This document shows, in pieces, positions 1-8,951 of a stretch of DNA of 64,000 bases. The stretch is from Shewanella psychrophila. Lineage in GTDB: Bacteria > Pseudomonadota > Gammaproteobacteria > Enterobacterales > Shewanellaceae. Positions within the stretch are counted from its first letter, which is position 1. Each line of letters starts with the position of its first letter. The stretch lies in assembly GCF_002005305.1 (NCBI RefSeq), contig NZ_CP014782.1:5394001-5458000 (forward strand). The letters run 5' to 3'. The notes under the pieces are model-generated. The model ran no database searches. It was not told the DNA's origin and saw only the letters and a program-made list of their open reading frames with translations. Both the position numbers and the translations under genes were made by a program.

Positions 1-1
1 C

Positions 2-217
2 CAACAAGAGGTAAAAGGGGCTATTCCTATTCCCCGTGGCGTACTAGAGATGAAAATGCTCAACCTCTATCCTGACGAGAAACAGGCCATCTTCGTTCAT
101 TGTGCATCAGGAGTCAGAGCATGCCTGGCAGCAGAGCAGTTAGTGAGACTAGGATATGAGAATGTGTGGGCCATCACCTGCAAAATAGATGCTGTGCGCG
201 CAGCCAATCATCACTAA
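2..217 (+). CDS. Rhodanese-like domain protein, C-terminal part
   Basis: The gene enters from the left edge of the window; 71 codons are visible before the TAA. The segment carries the rhodanese active-site loop HCASGVRA, in which the Cys is the persulfide-carrying residue, followed by a helix and the typical ending that names a raised position (LGYENVWAI). Single-domain rhodaneses of this size are usually periplasmic or cytoplasmic sulfur carriers. The start and any signal peptide lie outside the window, so location and substrate cannot be judged. The domain call rests on the loop and its spacing to the C-terminus. Confidence 0.8.
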   Translation, partial: QQEVKGAIPIPRGVLEMKMLNLYPDEKQAIFVHCASGVRACLAAEQLVRLGYENVWAITCKIDAVRAANHH

Positions 218-298
218 TCGCTTCTGTCTGAGCCTAAGTACCATCTATAGACTTCATCATGCTCACTAACGCTGCTTTTATAGTTAAACTAGTGAGCC

Positions 299-574
299 AT
301 GAATAAGATAGTGCTTATGGATACTGTTATTAATAAAAACCCTCTTGAAGAAACAACGATTAATTCGATGAACTCTAATTAAGCATACTTTAGCTCTTAC
401 TATAAAACCGGACATAGCTATACAAGTAAAAAAGCGAAAACCTTGAATAAACTATCACAAGTCAAAAAAATAACTAGTGCCGAAATATCAACGAAAAAAT
501 CGATTAATGATGCTTATAATTATCTTAAAAATAATAAAACCACTTATATCGCCTTAAACAATCAAGATAAATAA
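299..574 (+). pseudogene. Interrupted small ORF of unknown function
   Basis: An ATG at 299 opens a 27-codon frame that stops at a TAA (380-382). The same frame then stays open for 63 more codons to a TAA at 572-574. The downstream part is rich in Lys, Asn, Ser and Thr. An open frame of that length is unlikely by chance in such AT-rich DNA, so this may be a short gene broken by one nonsense codon. I recognise no family, see no clear ribosome binding site, and cannot exclude chance. The rest of the 218-771 gap shows nothing else I can support. Confidence 0.25.
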
Positions 575-771
575 CATTCTCAAACTGAATAAAAAACAAC
601 AAAAACCAACTAATGTAACAAGCGCTAATTTAGAGTATTTATTCAGATGAAACATATTGTAACGAGAGTAACAAAATAGCTTTAATTATTTAAATTTAAA
701 CTGTAGTTTCCCGCTTGCAATCAATCGTACGGTAAAGAAACACAAGCCCTGCGATATAAGAATGCAAATAT

Positions 772-877
772 TAGTCACTTGGCAAACTAGTTGAAAAACT
801 AGGACGCAAAGCTTCCGATCTAAAGATATTAGTCAGTTAACTAATGTCCAAGATAGCGGGGTTGCAACTCACTGAAG
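772..877 (+). promoter_or_regulatory. Cyclic-di-GMP riboswitch, GEMM-I class
   Basis: The leader contains the GEMM-I signature in order: GGCAAAC at 781, the P2 stem with GAAA-type loop near 788-803, the conserved GACGCAAAGC at 803-812, a CTAAAG joining segment, a second variable stem, and TAGCGGGGTTGC near 853-864. This matches the Vibrio cholerae Vc1/Vc2 aptamers motif by motif. It lies about 60 nt upstream of a gbpA-like gene; in V. cholerae the Vc1 aptamer also precedes gbpA, so both switch and target appear conserved. A 6-bp hairpin at about 871-888 follows, without a U-run, so control is more likely translational than by termination. Confidence 0.9.
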
Positions 878-934
878 TCATCGCTTCAGGCCAAACTGAC
901 TGTTCACAAATCTATCATTTAAATGGAAGAATTT

Positions 935-2356
935 ATGACAGTAAATCAAAATCTCATTCGACTCGTTACCGTAAGTTCCCTGCTTGCCAGCACAGGCGTT
1001 ATGGCTCATGCCTATATTTCAACTCCGGGTGCCGAAGCGCGCGGGTACATGTGTCAACTGGGTAAGAATAGCGACTGTGGTCCAGTTCAATATGAACCCC
1101 AGAGCCTTGAGGCACCCAAAGGCTTCCCTCAATTAGGTCCTGTCGATGGCAAGATAGCCAGTGCAGCACAGGGGAACTTCAGCGAACTAGATGAACAGAC
1201 ACCACTTCGCTGGACCAAAAATAAAATGGAAGCAGGCCCTATGACCATGACTTGGCATTATAAGGCTAAGCATAAAAATCAGGGGTTCGAGTATTACATG
1301 ACCAAGCAAAGTTGGGACCCCTCTAAGCCATTAACCAGAGACAGTTTCGACCTGACACCTTTTTGCAGCATTGCAGGTGATGGTCAATTGACTCAAGACG
1401 ACATGAGTCATGAATGTACCGTTCCTGAGCGTAGCGGCTATCAGATCATATTAGGGATCTGGAGTGTGGCCGATACAGCCAATGCCTTCTATAACGTAGT
1501 GGACGTCACTTTCGATGATGCAACACCAGCTGACTGGTCTCAAGCCGGCACCATATATCCTTCAAGAGATCTAAAAGTTGGTGATGCCGTGATGACTCGA
1601 GTATTCGATGAGCAGGGAGAGCGTGACGATCTGCAAACTCGAATAGAGATCACCAATGACTCCCAAAGTCAGACCAATGTTTGGTCATATGCCCTTGCCA
1701 ACAAGATAAACGCCGAACACACAGATATTCAAGCAGGTCAGGTCAATGCCAATGGTCAGTTTATCCCTGTATATGGCACAAATCAGGTCTACGTCAAAAA
1801 GAGCAGTAATTTGACTAGTGTGCAGATCCAGATAGATCAATTGGTTCCCGACCTTGAGGTGAATATCACAGGTGTAGAAAGCAGCTATGACATTATAGAC
1901 AAAGCTGTAAATATAAACTTCGATGCAGCCGTCTTCGGCGATACCATGGTCGTAAACGCAACCTTAACCAACCATGCTGGTACACCACTGGCCTATGTCC
2001 ATGAGATCATCGAAGATAATGCCAGCCACAGTTTCGCTATGCCGATAGCAAACGCTGAGGTCGGCCATCATATCCTTAAGATCATCGCCAGCCCTAAAAA
2101 TGGTGGTGAATATGTGCGTGAAAACTTAGACATCATGTTTAAAGAGCCAAGCTCTGGGGAATATGACTATAGCTTCCCTGAAGGATTAGGCTCTTATGTT
2201 GAAGGCACTAAAGTGTTTCAACCCAAAAATAATCAGATCTATCAATGTAAAGGCTTTCCATATAGCGGCTGGTGTAACATCTGGAATGAGAACGCTTCAC
2301 AGTATGAACCTGGCGTAGGTAGTAACTCTACCGATGCTTGGGATCAAACGAACTAG
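935..2356 (+). CDS. gbpA: GbpA-like chitin-binding lytic polysaccharide monooxygenase (AA10)
   Basis: Secreted 473-aa protein. The start at 935 is chosen over the in-frame ATG at 923 because GGAAGA (925-930) fits only the former. The signal peptide (residues 1-24) ends VMA before HAYIS, so the mature protein would begin with the N-terminal His that forms half of the copper 'histidine brace'; the second His is in the TWHY motif. The AA10 domain (about 25-200) is followed by two GbpA-type middle domains and a C-terminal chitin-binding module rich in Trp, Tyr and Cys. GbpA binds chitin and GlcNAc glycans and aids attachment. The c-di-GMP riboswitch upstream suggests control by the biofilm second messenger. 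A terminator follows. Confidence 0.9.
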   Translation: MTVNQNLIRLVTVSSLLASTGVMAHAYISTPGAEARGYMCQLGKNSDCGPVQYEPQSLEAPKGFPQLGPVDGKIASAAQGNFSELDEQTPLRWTKNKMEAGPMTMTWHYKAKHKNQGFEYYMTKQSWDPSKPLTRDSFDLTPFCSIAGDGQLTQDDMSHECTVPERSGYQIILGIWSVADTANAFYNVVDVTFDDATPADWSQAGTIYPSRDLKVGDAVMTRVFDEQGERDDLQTRIEITNDSQSQTNVWSYALANKINAEHTDIQAGQVNANGQFIPVYGTNQVYVKKSSNLTSVQIQIDQLVPDLEVNITGVESSYDIIDKAVNINFDAAVFGDTMVVNATLTNHAGTPLAYVHEIIEDNASHSFAMPIANAEVGHHILKIIASPKNGGEYVRENLDIMFKEPSSGEYDYSFPEGLGSYVEGTKVFQPKNNQIYQCKGFPYSGWCNIWNENASQYEPGVGSNSTDAWDQTN

Positions 2357-2384
2357 CTTTAAATTTAAGATGTGAAATGCCCAT

Positions 2385-2412
2385 AAAAAGCGATCATTAA
2401 GATCGCTTTTTT
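2385..2412 (+). terminator. Rho-independent terminator after gbpA
   Basis: An 11-bp stem (2385-2395 with 2401-2411) with an ATTAA loop is flanked by A- and T-runs. The same stem and loop recur at 3232-3256. Confidence 0.85.
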
Positions 2413-2571
2413 CATGCCTAATGAACAAATATCTAGACTAATACCAATCGATATAAAACGAATGCACAATTCAAAACTTCGAAGATAGTGCTGAGGGCGG
2501 CATAGCCTTCAGTTATAAATCGGAGACGTTCACATCTATTTCGTACTCTTATCTAATTTAAGGAAATAGCG

Positions 2572-3141
2572 ATGACACATTCATCATTAAAAAACAAACA
2601 GACTCATTTTGATTTATTAACTCGATTTTTTCACTGGGTAGTTGCGCTTACCATTATTTATAATACGATTGCTGGATATACCATGTTCTTACTCGAAGAT
2701 GCCTATCCTAACGTGTATCACTTCATTGGAGATATCAACGTATCCCTAGCCAGGGTAGTCGCAATAATATTTATATTTCGCTGGATATGGTCACACTTCA
2801 GATATGAGCCAACTTCAAACTGTGATCTTCCATTACTACAACAAAAAATAGCCAAACTTGTTCATTCAATTTTATATTTAAACATGCTTATCGTTTATTT
2901 ATCAGGTTTTCTAATGCTAGAAAGTAGCTTTAAAATATTTTGGTTACTTGAATTACAAAATCCTGTGAAAACACCTGAAATAAACCATTTATTTTTTATG
3001 GTTCACCGATACAGCTGCATCTGTTTAGCTTTATTTGTGCTAGTTCATATCGCTGCGGCGCTTAAGCATCACTTAGTAGAGAAAAATAATGTACTCATCC
3101 GCATGCTAGGACCTAAATTTACACTTCGTGAAACCATTTAA
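2572..3141 (+). CDS. Cytochrome b561 family membrane protein
   Basis: A 189-aa integral membrane protein with four predicted transmembrane helices, a size and layout typical of bacterial cytochrome b561 (CybB type). Conserved-looking histidines, at FFHW in helix 1, HFIG after it, HSI in helix 3, and HRY and HIA in helix 4, are candidates for the haem b axial ligands. The family moves electrons between ubiquinol and periplasmic acceptors, including superoxide. AAGGAAAT precedes the ATG with good spacing. It seems monocistronic, with terminators on both sides, and shows no functional link to its neighbours. Confidence 0.85.
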   Translation: MTHSSLKNKQTHFDLLTRFFHWVVALTIIYNTIAGYTMFLLEDAYPNVYHFIGDINVSLARVVAIIFIFRWIWSHFRYEPTSNCDLPLLQQKIAKLVHSILYLNMLIVYLSGFLMLESSFKIFWLLELQNPVKTPEINHLFFMVHRYSCICLALFVLVHIAAALKHHLVEKNNVLIRMLGPKFTLRETI

Positions 3142-3231
3142 ATTAGTTTCACTTACATATAAATATTTAAGTCGACAAGATAGATAGATCCTGATGTTGT
3201 GCTGGCGTAATTAGCCTAGTACAACCCAAAT

Positions 3232-3256
3232 AAAAGCGATCATTAAGATCGCTTTT
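3232..3256. terminator. Bidirectional terminator between convergent genes
   Basis: A 10-bp stem, AAAAGCGATC with its complement around ATTAA, with an A-run on one side and a T-run on the other. It lies between the plus-strand cytochrome b561 gene and the minus-strand MAPEG gene, so it could serve both. Confidence 0.8.
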
Positions 3257-3316
3257 CTCTCTATTTAAGAGCCCACTGACAATGCCATTAGACTCACTCA
3301 GCTTTACCAAGAGTGA

Positions 3317-3700
3317 TTAAAATGCCTGAAAAAATATACCGAATGAGCAAACCACAGCCACAAACCAAGCCAGAGAACGTAACGTCCCTTTATCGAGCAG
3401 ATACAGTAGCTGATAGGCAACACGGGCTATCACATGCACTATGGCCAAAGTTACAACGGTGTCGTTAACATTATCCGTGGCTATCACAGTCATTACCGCT
3501 GCTCCAAAAATCAATAGAGACTCGAAGGCATTTTGATGCCCCGCCACTGCGCGAGCACCGAAACCAGTTAGCTTAGCCTGTTGTGCTCTAGGGTGTGCGT
3601 TATCATAGCCACCCGCTTTAGCCATAGCCCAGGCCACCGGCCCTTTAGCCAAATAAGGCAACAACATGGCAATAAACATACAAATAAGTAAAGTAGTCAT
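3317..3700 (-). CDS. MAPEG family membrane protein
   Basis: A 127-aa hydrophobic protein with about four membrane helices. It has the MAPEG features GPVAWA near residue 24, PRAQQAKLTGFGARAVAGHQNAFE and an aromatic-rich helix (RVAYQLLYLLDKG). MAPEG proteins include glutathione-dependent membrane enzymes, but small bacterial members are mostly of unknown substrate. The ATG at 3700 is chosen over the longer frame from 3739 because AAGGA lies 11 nt upstream and the extra N-terminal residues are charged and unlike the family. It lies downstream of btuF, separated by a low-complexity spacer. Confidence 0.8.
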   Translation of the reverse strand: MTTLLICMFIAMLLPYLAKGPVAWAMAKAGGYDNAHPRAQQAKLTGFGARAVAGHQNAFESLLIFGAAVMTVIATDNVNDTVVTLAIVHVIARVAYQLLYLLDKGTLRSLAWFVAVVCSFGIFFQAF

Positions 3701-3853
3701 AGGGAACAAAGTCCTTTTAGTTTTAAGTTTTAAGTCCAAGGTTAAAGCAAAGAAAATTGTAAGCTATAAGTTCAAAGCAGACTCGAGTCTCGAGTTCAAA
3801 ACTAATCTAAAAGATTCTCTTACTTACGACTTAAAACTTACAACTTTCAGTTA

Positions 3854-4678
3854 CTATCTCGCTTTATCTAACGCATCACACAGCGCTTGCACGCCTTGGA
3901 GTGCACGCGGTGCGGCTCTGTGTAACAGATCTGCATTGAGCTGATATATATGCTGGTTCTTAACTGCTGGGATCTCCTGCCACTCACTCCAGTCGACACC
4001 TAAGACATTGCCTTCATCCTGACTCTGCAGAATAACTTCTGGCATTTTCAGCAATACGCTCTCCAGGCTCACCTGAGGATAATCACTGGCCGCATCCAGA
4101 TAGACATTGTCGCCATGACAGACGCCGATAATCTGCTGGATCCAGCTATTTTTAGCCACAGTCATCAAGGGAGTTGACCAGAGTTGATAGAAGACTTTTA
4201 CCTCAGACTTGGCCAGATTATCTTTGCGCAGAGCCTCGAGCCCAGTAAGGTAATCATCTGCAACCTTGTTTGCCTCGGCTTGATGACCTGTTAGCTCTCC
4301 CAATTCCTTCAGCTCATCGGCAACGGCTTCCAGCGTCTTAGGATCGCTGTTATACACATTAAGCCCCAGATCCTTTAATCGCTGTAGATCCTCGGCCTTA
4401 TTACCACTTCCCCAGACCACGACTAAGTCAGGTTCCAGCTCAAGCACCCGCTCTATCTGAATGCCATGGTAGCCGCCGATTCTCGGAATATCTAGAGCCG
4501 ATTTTGGAAAGTCGGCATGATCTGTGGTCGCGAGTATTGAGTCTCCCGCGCCTATGGCATACAGCATCTCGACCGAGTGTGGCGATAACGCAATGACACG
4601 TTTAGCGGGCGCGGCCATAATTGAAAACACTGGCAGACACACAGCCAATAACAAGACGATTCTTTTGATAGCTTTCAT
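3854..4678 (-). CDS. btuF: Vitamin B12 ABC transporter, periplasmic binding protein BtuF
   Basis: A 274-aa protein with a Sec signal peptide (about residues 1-22, ending in IMAAPA) and the class III cluster-A binding-protein fold: an N-terminal lobe starting KRVIALSPHSVEMLYAIGAG, a long linking helix, and a C-terminal lobe. The GGYHG and ELEPDLVV segments are typical of BtuF. It would bind cobalamin or cobinamide in the periplasm and deliver it to BtuCD, encoded about 6.4 kb upstream on the same strand. It is the last gene of the B12 block, separated from cobO by 640 bp holding a tRNA gene on the other strand, so it probably has its own promoter. Confidence 0.9.
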   Translation of the reverse strand: MKAIKRIVLLLAVCLPVFSIMAAPAKRVIALSPHSVEMLYAIGAGDSILATTDHADFPKSALDIPRIGGYHGIQIERVLELEPDLVVVWGSGNKAEDLQRLKDLGLNVYNSDPKTLEAVADELKELGELTGHQAEANKVADDYLTGLEALRKDNLAKSEVKVFYQLWSTPLMTVAKNSWIQQIIGVCHGDNVYLDAASDYPQVSLESVLLKMPEVILQSQDEGNVLGVDWSEWQEIPAVKNQHIYQLNADLLHRAAPRALQGVQALCDALDKAR

Positions 4679-4839
4679 TACCTTCTCTTATAAAAATACA
4701 CATAGCAAAATCATTCAATAACAGACCAACATCTATTAAGCTGAGATTGATTGACAGCAATAACATAGAGCAGTACTATCAGACTTGCAAGCAGTTGAAA
4801 AATAGATGTATTAATCAGGTATTTTCAACTCGTAGCAAT

Positions 4840-4926
4840 GCAGATGTGGTGGAATTGGTAGACACGCTAGCTTCAGGTGCTAGTGCCCGTAAGGGCGTGA
4901 GAGTTCAAGTCTCTCCATCTGTACCA
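4840..4926 (+). tRNA. tRNA-Leu (anticodon CAG)
   Basis: An 87-nt sequence folds as a class II tRNA. It has an acceptor stem closed by GCAGATG and its partner CATCTGT with discriminator A and encoded CCA, a D-arm with GGTGGAATTGGTAGACACG, an anticodon loop TTCAGGT giving CAG, a long variable arm (TGCCCGTAAGGGCG), and a T-arm with GTTCAAGTC. Class II shape plus CAG identifies leucine. Pair 1-72 is a G-U wobble. Confidence 0.95.
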
Positions 4927-5105
4927 AACTTATCTTAATATCCAAGTGCTTATCTCGTTTCATTCTAAAAATCATCCCCAAATCGACCTAGATTTATCTA
5001 AGTATTCACCAAGATTCTCTCTAAGAATCCGAACCAGTACTTTCACAGAGAACCTCTTAAACAGTCAACTAAAGTACTAGCCCCTGAGCATTTGACTATT
5101 CGCTT

Positions 5106-5126
5106 AGAGACCTTGAGGTCTCTTTA
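5106..5126 (+). terminator. Terminator-like hairpin downstream of tRNA-Leu
   Basis: A 7-bp perfect stem AGAGACC with GGTCTCT around TTGA, followed by a T-rich run. It lies about 180 bp past the tRNA and leads into a 23-bp tandem repeat. Confidence 0.5.
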
Positions 5127-5180
5127 TTAGAGACGTTGAAAACTCTTTATTAGAAACGTTGAAGACTCTTTATTAGAGCA
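5121..5180. repeat. Tandem repeat, 23-bp period, about 2.6 copies
   Basis: Units beginning TCTTTATTAGA start at 5121, 5144 and 5167, each carrying a variant of GACGTTGAA. The 3' half of the terminator-like hairpin at 5106 forms the start of the first unit, suggesting partial duplication of a terminator. The rest of 4927-5566 holds no gene I can support. Confidence 0.7.
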
Positions 5181-5266
5181 GATGACGGCCCCCTACCCAA
5201 AAGCCGCCGAAGGCTCTACGTGGTGGATTGCAAAAATGAAAACAATAACGCCACAGAAGCTAGCAT

Positions 5267-5290
5267 AGCTGTAGCTGTAGCTGTAGCTGT
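5267..5290. repeat. Hexanucleotide microsatellite (AGCTGT)4
   Basis: Four perfect copies of AGCTGT in the gap between tRNA-Leu and cobO. It resembles the TAGC-containing heptanucleotide repeats in other gaps of the B12 block. Confidence 0.85.
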
Positions 5291-5371
5291 AAGCATAAAT
5301 CGACATAGGCCGATTCAAACCTTCAATGACTTAACTGAAAAATACAACCATAGATTGACATAAAATATAAC

Positions 5372-5403
5372 CATATAATGACAAATTGCTTTGTCATTAT
5401 ATG
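5372..5403. promoter_or_regulatory. Perfect 14-bp inverted repeat
   Basis: Arms 5372-5385 and 5390-5403 are perfect complements around a TTGC loop; the arm reads CATATAATGACAAA. There is no T-run next to it. It lies about 160 bp past the cobO stop on that strand and could be a hairpin stabilising the mRNA end or an operator. The function is unknown. Confidence 0.5.
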
Positions 5404-5566
5404 ATTCAAACTACTGATATAACAGTGTTTAACAAAAGGTTTGCGTAGAACAAACCTAGCCTTCCGAATGCAATAAATAATGATATTTATCAACCGCATA
5501 GGGAGTGTTTATGTCAAGGTGTGCTTATTTTATGTCAGCTTATGCTTTCAGCGACAATAGCCATTT

Positions 5567-6220
5567 TTAGTAGTCGAAGCCGGGTTGAGCTTTTACTCCA
5601 TTATCAAACGCATGCTTAATCGGCTGCACTTCGCTCACTGTATCTGCCAGCTCGATAATCGCTCTATGACATGCTCTACCCGTTACGATCACGTGCTGCA
5701 TCTTAGGTCTGTTCTTCAGCGCCGTAATGACTCGCTCAACATCTAAGTAGTGGTAGCTCACCATATAAGTCAGCTCATCTAACATAAGACAATCTATGCT
5801 CTCATCTTTCAATAAAGCCTCGGCAGCTTCCCAGGCACTTTCTGCGGCTTGAGTATCTTTGTCTCTATCTTGGGTTTCCCAGGTAAAGCCAGTCCCCATT
5901 ACATGAAACTCGACCCCGGCTCCTTCGAGTAAGCTGCGCTCACCGCATTCCCAGTTGCCCTTGATAAACTGCACCACCGCAGATTTCTTGCCATGACCGA
6001 CACTGCGCGCAATAGTACCAAACCCTGAGGTAGACTTGCCTTTACCATTGCCTGTCAGCACTAAGAGTATGCCCTTCTCCTCTTGAGCCGCCGCAATCTT
6101 GGCATCGACAGTCTCCTTGACTCTCTGTTGTCTCTGCTTATGACGCTGGGCTTTTCTCTCTTCTTGGCTCATCTGTTTTTCTTCATTCGTTGAGTTTGTA
6201 TTTTCGTTATTATCTGTCAT
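5567..6220 (-). CDS. cobO: Cob(I)yrinic acid a,c-diamide adenosyltransferase
   Basis: This 217-aa CobO/BtuR-type enzyme transfers the adenosyl group of ATP to cob(I)alamin or its precursors, making the 5'-deoxyadenosyl form. The P-loop GNGKGKST sits near residue 60, followed by VVQFIKGNW and the LMLDELTY motif, all diagnostic. The N-terminal 45 residues are polar and charged (rich in Asn, Glu, Gln, Arg), common in the family. The ATG at 6220 is preferred over the longer frame at 6268 because GGAAAT lies just upstream. It is separated from cbiP by about 180 bp of low-complexity spacer. Confidence 0.93.
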   Translation of the reverse strand: MTDNNENTNSTNEEKQMSQEERKAQRHKQRQQRVKETVDAKIAAAQEEKGILLVLTGNGKGKSTSGFGTIARSVGHGKKSAVVQFIKGNWECGERSLLEGAGVEFHVMGTGFTWETQDRDKDTQAAESAWEAAEALLKDESIDCLMLDELTYMVSYHYLDVERVITALKNRPKMQHVIVTGRACHRAIIELADTVSEVQPIKHAFDNGVKAQPGFDY

Positions 6221-6399
6221 TTTATTTCCATATTTCCATATTTCTATAAGTTTTAAGCTCAGGAGCAAGCCAAGAAAGCTGTAAGCTATAAGTTCAAGGC
6301 AGAGATAAAGCAGCTTCGAGTCTCGGGCTCAAAATAAGACTAAAAAGTTTCGAGTTTTAAAGCTCTTACTTACCACTTATGACTCCTAGGTTCTAATTC

Positions 6400-8019
6400 T
6401 TAGCTCCCTAAGATCTGCTCTATCTTTTCCATGTCTAAATCTTGTTCCAATTGATCGGCAAATCGATTCAACTGCTGATCACGAATTGCATCTATGTCGA
6501 CGGGTTCCACATCCGACATACCGGCCCACTTAAGTAACAAGGCACAGGCATCCGGTGAGTCGAACAAGCCGTGCAGGTATGTCCCTAACACTTGACCATC
6601 TTCTGAGAGCATACCGTCACCGAACGAGTCAGTAACTGACTCACCTTCGGCTTTTGAATCCGTTGGAGAGATGTTCAAAGGCTGAACTTGGCTATCGATT
6701 TGTGTCTTGAGTATCAGAGATTGACCACAATGGATCTCATAACCTTTCACCTGAGCCAGCTCACCGAGTAACGAAAGTTCACCTGTCACCTGACGTAAGA
6801 CTTTGTTGGGATTTAGCTCTGTAACCAGAGACAATAACTCGAGTCCTTCGGTCTCTCCAGCCTCACCTTCGACGCCAGTGGGATCATCAATAAGCAGGCC
6901 TAGCATCTGATAACCTCCACAGATCCCCAGCAACTTACCGCCGTATCTTAGGTGCTTCTTGATACCAGTATCCCAACCTTGTTGCCGTAGAAACTCCAGA
7001 TCTGCACGGACGTTTTTACTGCCGGGCAATATGATGAGATCCGCTTGTGGCAGCACACCAAACTCAGATTGACTCTCTGCTTGGGTCTGCAGTGATACAT
7101 AATTAAATTCAACATGAGGATTGAGCCGCAGAGGATCGAAATCAGTGTGATTGCTGATCCGCGGGAAGACGAGTACCAAGACCTTGATTCGAGTCTGAGC
7201 CGACTTACTTGGCGCCGGTGTCAGCGCATCCTCGGCGTCCAGGTGCAGATCATGCAGATAGGGGAGCACGCCGAGAACGGGCTTACTGGTGTAGGCTTCT
7301 AGCCAGTCTAGCCCCGATTGCAGCAGGGCTATATCGCCTCGAAAACGGTTAATGACGAAGCCTTTAATTCTGGCCTGCTCGGTATCAGATAATAACGCTA
7401 AGGTGCCCACCAAATGTGCAAATACGCCACCTTTATCGATATCGGCAATGATGATAACGGGACAATCTACCGCTTCGGCAAAACCCATGTTGGCAATATC
7501 ACCTTCCCTCAAGTTAATCTCTGCCGGACTCCCCGCCCCTTCAACCATCACCAGCTCATAGGTATCGGTTAAACGTGAAAACGAATCTAACACGGCTGAC
7601 ATGGCTTTAACTCGATAACCTTGCTGGTGCTCATCCCCACTTCCATCATCTTGCTCTTTATACAAGCCGAAGAAGGTCTTAGCCTCCATCAGATCCAACG
7701 CCTGCCCCTGGACTATCACCTGAGCGCCAGTATCTGAGCTGGGTTTAAGCAAGATAGGATTGAAGTCTGTATGCAAGGGCAAACCACAGGCCACCGCCTG
7801 TAGCGCCTGGGCACGGCCAATCTCACCACCATCGGCTGTTACCGCGCTATTGAGTGCCATATTCTGTGGTTTAAAGGGAGCTACACGCCTGCCCTGGCGA
7901 GAGAATAAGCGACACAGGCCAGCGACTAAGGTGCTCTTACCCGCATCGGAAGTGGTTCCCTGCACCATAAGCACACGGGCTGCGCCCATCTTTGGATCAA
8001 TAATGTTATTAGAGTTCAT
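6400..8019 (-). CDS. cobQ: Cobyric acid synthase (CbiP/CobQ)
   Basis: A 539-aa glutamine-dependent amidotransferase that amidates the side chains of adenosylcobyrinic diamide to give cobyric acid. The N-terminal part has the dethiobiotin-synthetase-like ATP site (QGTTSDAGKSTL, FKPQNMALNS). The C-terminal part is a class I glutaminase-like domain with GICGGYQMLG, whose Cys is the nucleophile, and a catalytic-type His in YLHGLFD. About 50 extra residues around 440-490, rich in Ser, Glu and Asp, look like a lineage-specific insertion before the final His motif. No corrin-ring genes are present in the window, so it probably works in salvage. Confidence 0.93.
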   Translation of the reverse strand: MNSNNIIDPKMGAARVLMVQGTTSDAGKSTLVAGLCRLFSRQGRRVAPFKPQNMALNSAVTADGGEIGRAQALQAVACGLPLHTDFNPILLKPSSDTGAQVIVQGQALDLMEAKTFFGLYKEQDDGSGDEHQQGYRVKAMSAVLDSFSRLTDTYELVMVEGAGSPAEINLREGDIANMGFAEAVDCPVIIIADIDKGGVFAHLVGTLALLSDTEQARIKGFVINRFRGDIALLQSGLDWLEAYTSKPVLGVLPYLHDLHLDAEDALTPAPSKSAQTRIKVLVLVFPRISNHTDFDPLRLNPHVEFNYVSLQTQAESQSEFGVLPQADLIILPGSKNVRADLEFLRQQGWDTGIKKHLRYGGKLLGICGGYQMLGLLIDDPTGVEGEAGETEGLELLSLVTELNPNKVLRQVTGELSLLGELAQVKGYEIHCGQSLILKTQIDSQVQPLNISPTDSKAEGESVTDSFGDGMLSEDGQVLGTYLHGLFDSPDACALLLKWAGMSDVEPVDIDAIRDQQLNRFADQLEQDLDMEKIEQILGS

Positions 8020-8157
8020 CTTATTCTTTATATTTCGTATGAAGTCACAGACTTTAAGGTTTTTAGAAGCAATGAATACTGAGAAGCATGAAGGATACTA
8101 GCCTTCTTAGCCTCTAACCTTGCTTGCTTTATCTTAATCTACTGGCTAACAGATTCG

Positions 8158-8182
8158 ATTCCGGCCACAAGCATGCCGGAAT
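8158..8182. repeat. REP-like palindrome
   Basis: ATTCCGGC and its complement GCCGGAAT are separated by 9 nt, in the gap between cobU and cbiP. Related elements occur at 21995-22027 and 37521-37552. The rest of 8020-8314 is a low-complexity spacer. Confidence 0.65.
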
Positions 8183-8314
8183 GACGAATGAAGAGAGCCT
8201 TCAAGCTCTACTCTTAAAGCATATAGCTTTATTACACATTCTTGAGTCTTCAATCTTTCTTTTTAAGCTTAATGCTTATAGCTTTCATAGCACTTACTTA
8301 AGCTTCCTTAGCTT

Positions 8315-8869
8315 CTACCCCTTCAATCTCATGGGGATTCCAGCTATTACTTTAGTCACAGTATCCGCAATCGCTGCAATATCCTGATGCAGCCAGCCCG
8401 CTTCATCGACAAAGCGGCGATTAATCTCGCCAAGAGGTACTATGCCGCAACCGACTTCATTGCTGACTAGATAAATCTCACCGGGTAATTCGGTTAATGC
8501 CGAGAGTAAAGCTTGCTTCTCGGCGCTCCACTTGCGATCGCAATCGGTAAATACCGTCGGAGAGTCTTCGAGCATCAAATGATTAGTCAACCAGAGTGTC
8601 AAACAGTCGACCATGAGTACCCTATCCTTCCTGGCATATTCACTCAGGGTTTCCACCAGATTTAACGGAGTCTCGACGGTTACCCAATCCAGACTATCAG
8701 CCTCTCGGTCAGCTTTATGGCGAGTAATTCTGTCAGTCATCTCATCATCTAAGGCCTGAGCCGTCGCAATATAGACGCACTGATAACCATTTTCGCTGCA
8801 TGTCTTTGCCGCCATAGCGGCATAACCCGTCTTACCACTGCGGGCCCCACCGAGTACCAGATGTATCAT
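8315..8869 (-). CDS. cobU: Adenosylcobinamide kinase / guanylyltransferase
   Basis: A 184-aa bifunctional CobU/CobP enzyme. It phosphorylates adenosylcobinamide and then transfers GMP, giving AdoCbi-GDP. The P-loop GGARSGKT is at residues 7-14. The RHKADR segment near residue 50 holds the His that carries the GMP intermediate in this family. LMVDCLTLWLTNHL and LVSNEVGCGIVP are characteristic later motifs. Length is normal. It follows cobS with an 82-bp gap and precedes cbiP. Confidence 0.93.
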   Translation of the reverse strand: MIHLVLGGARSGKTGYAAMAAKTCSENGYQCVYIATAQALDDEMTDRITRHKADREADSLDWVTVETPLNLVETLSEYARKDRVLMVDCLTLWLTNHLMLEDSPTVFTDCDRKWSAEKQALLSALTELPGEIYLVSNEVGCGIVPLGEINRRFVDEAGWLHQDIAAIADTVTKVIAGIPMRLKG

Positions 8870-8951
8870 GTTATACCTCCTGAGATGCTTTTAGCTCCCA
8901 TAACCGCGCATATAAAAACGCTTAGAGCAGACCAGATAAAATTCAGCTTTA

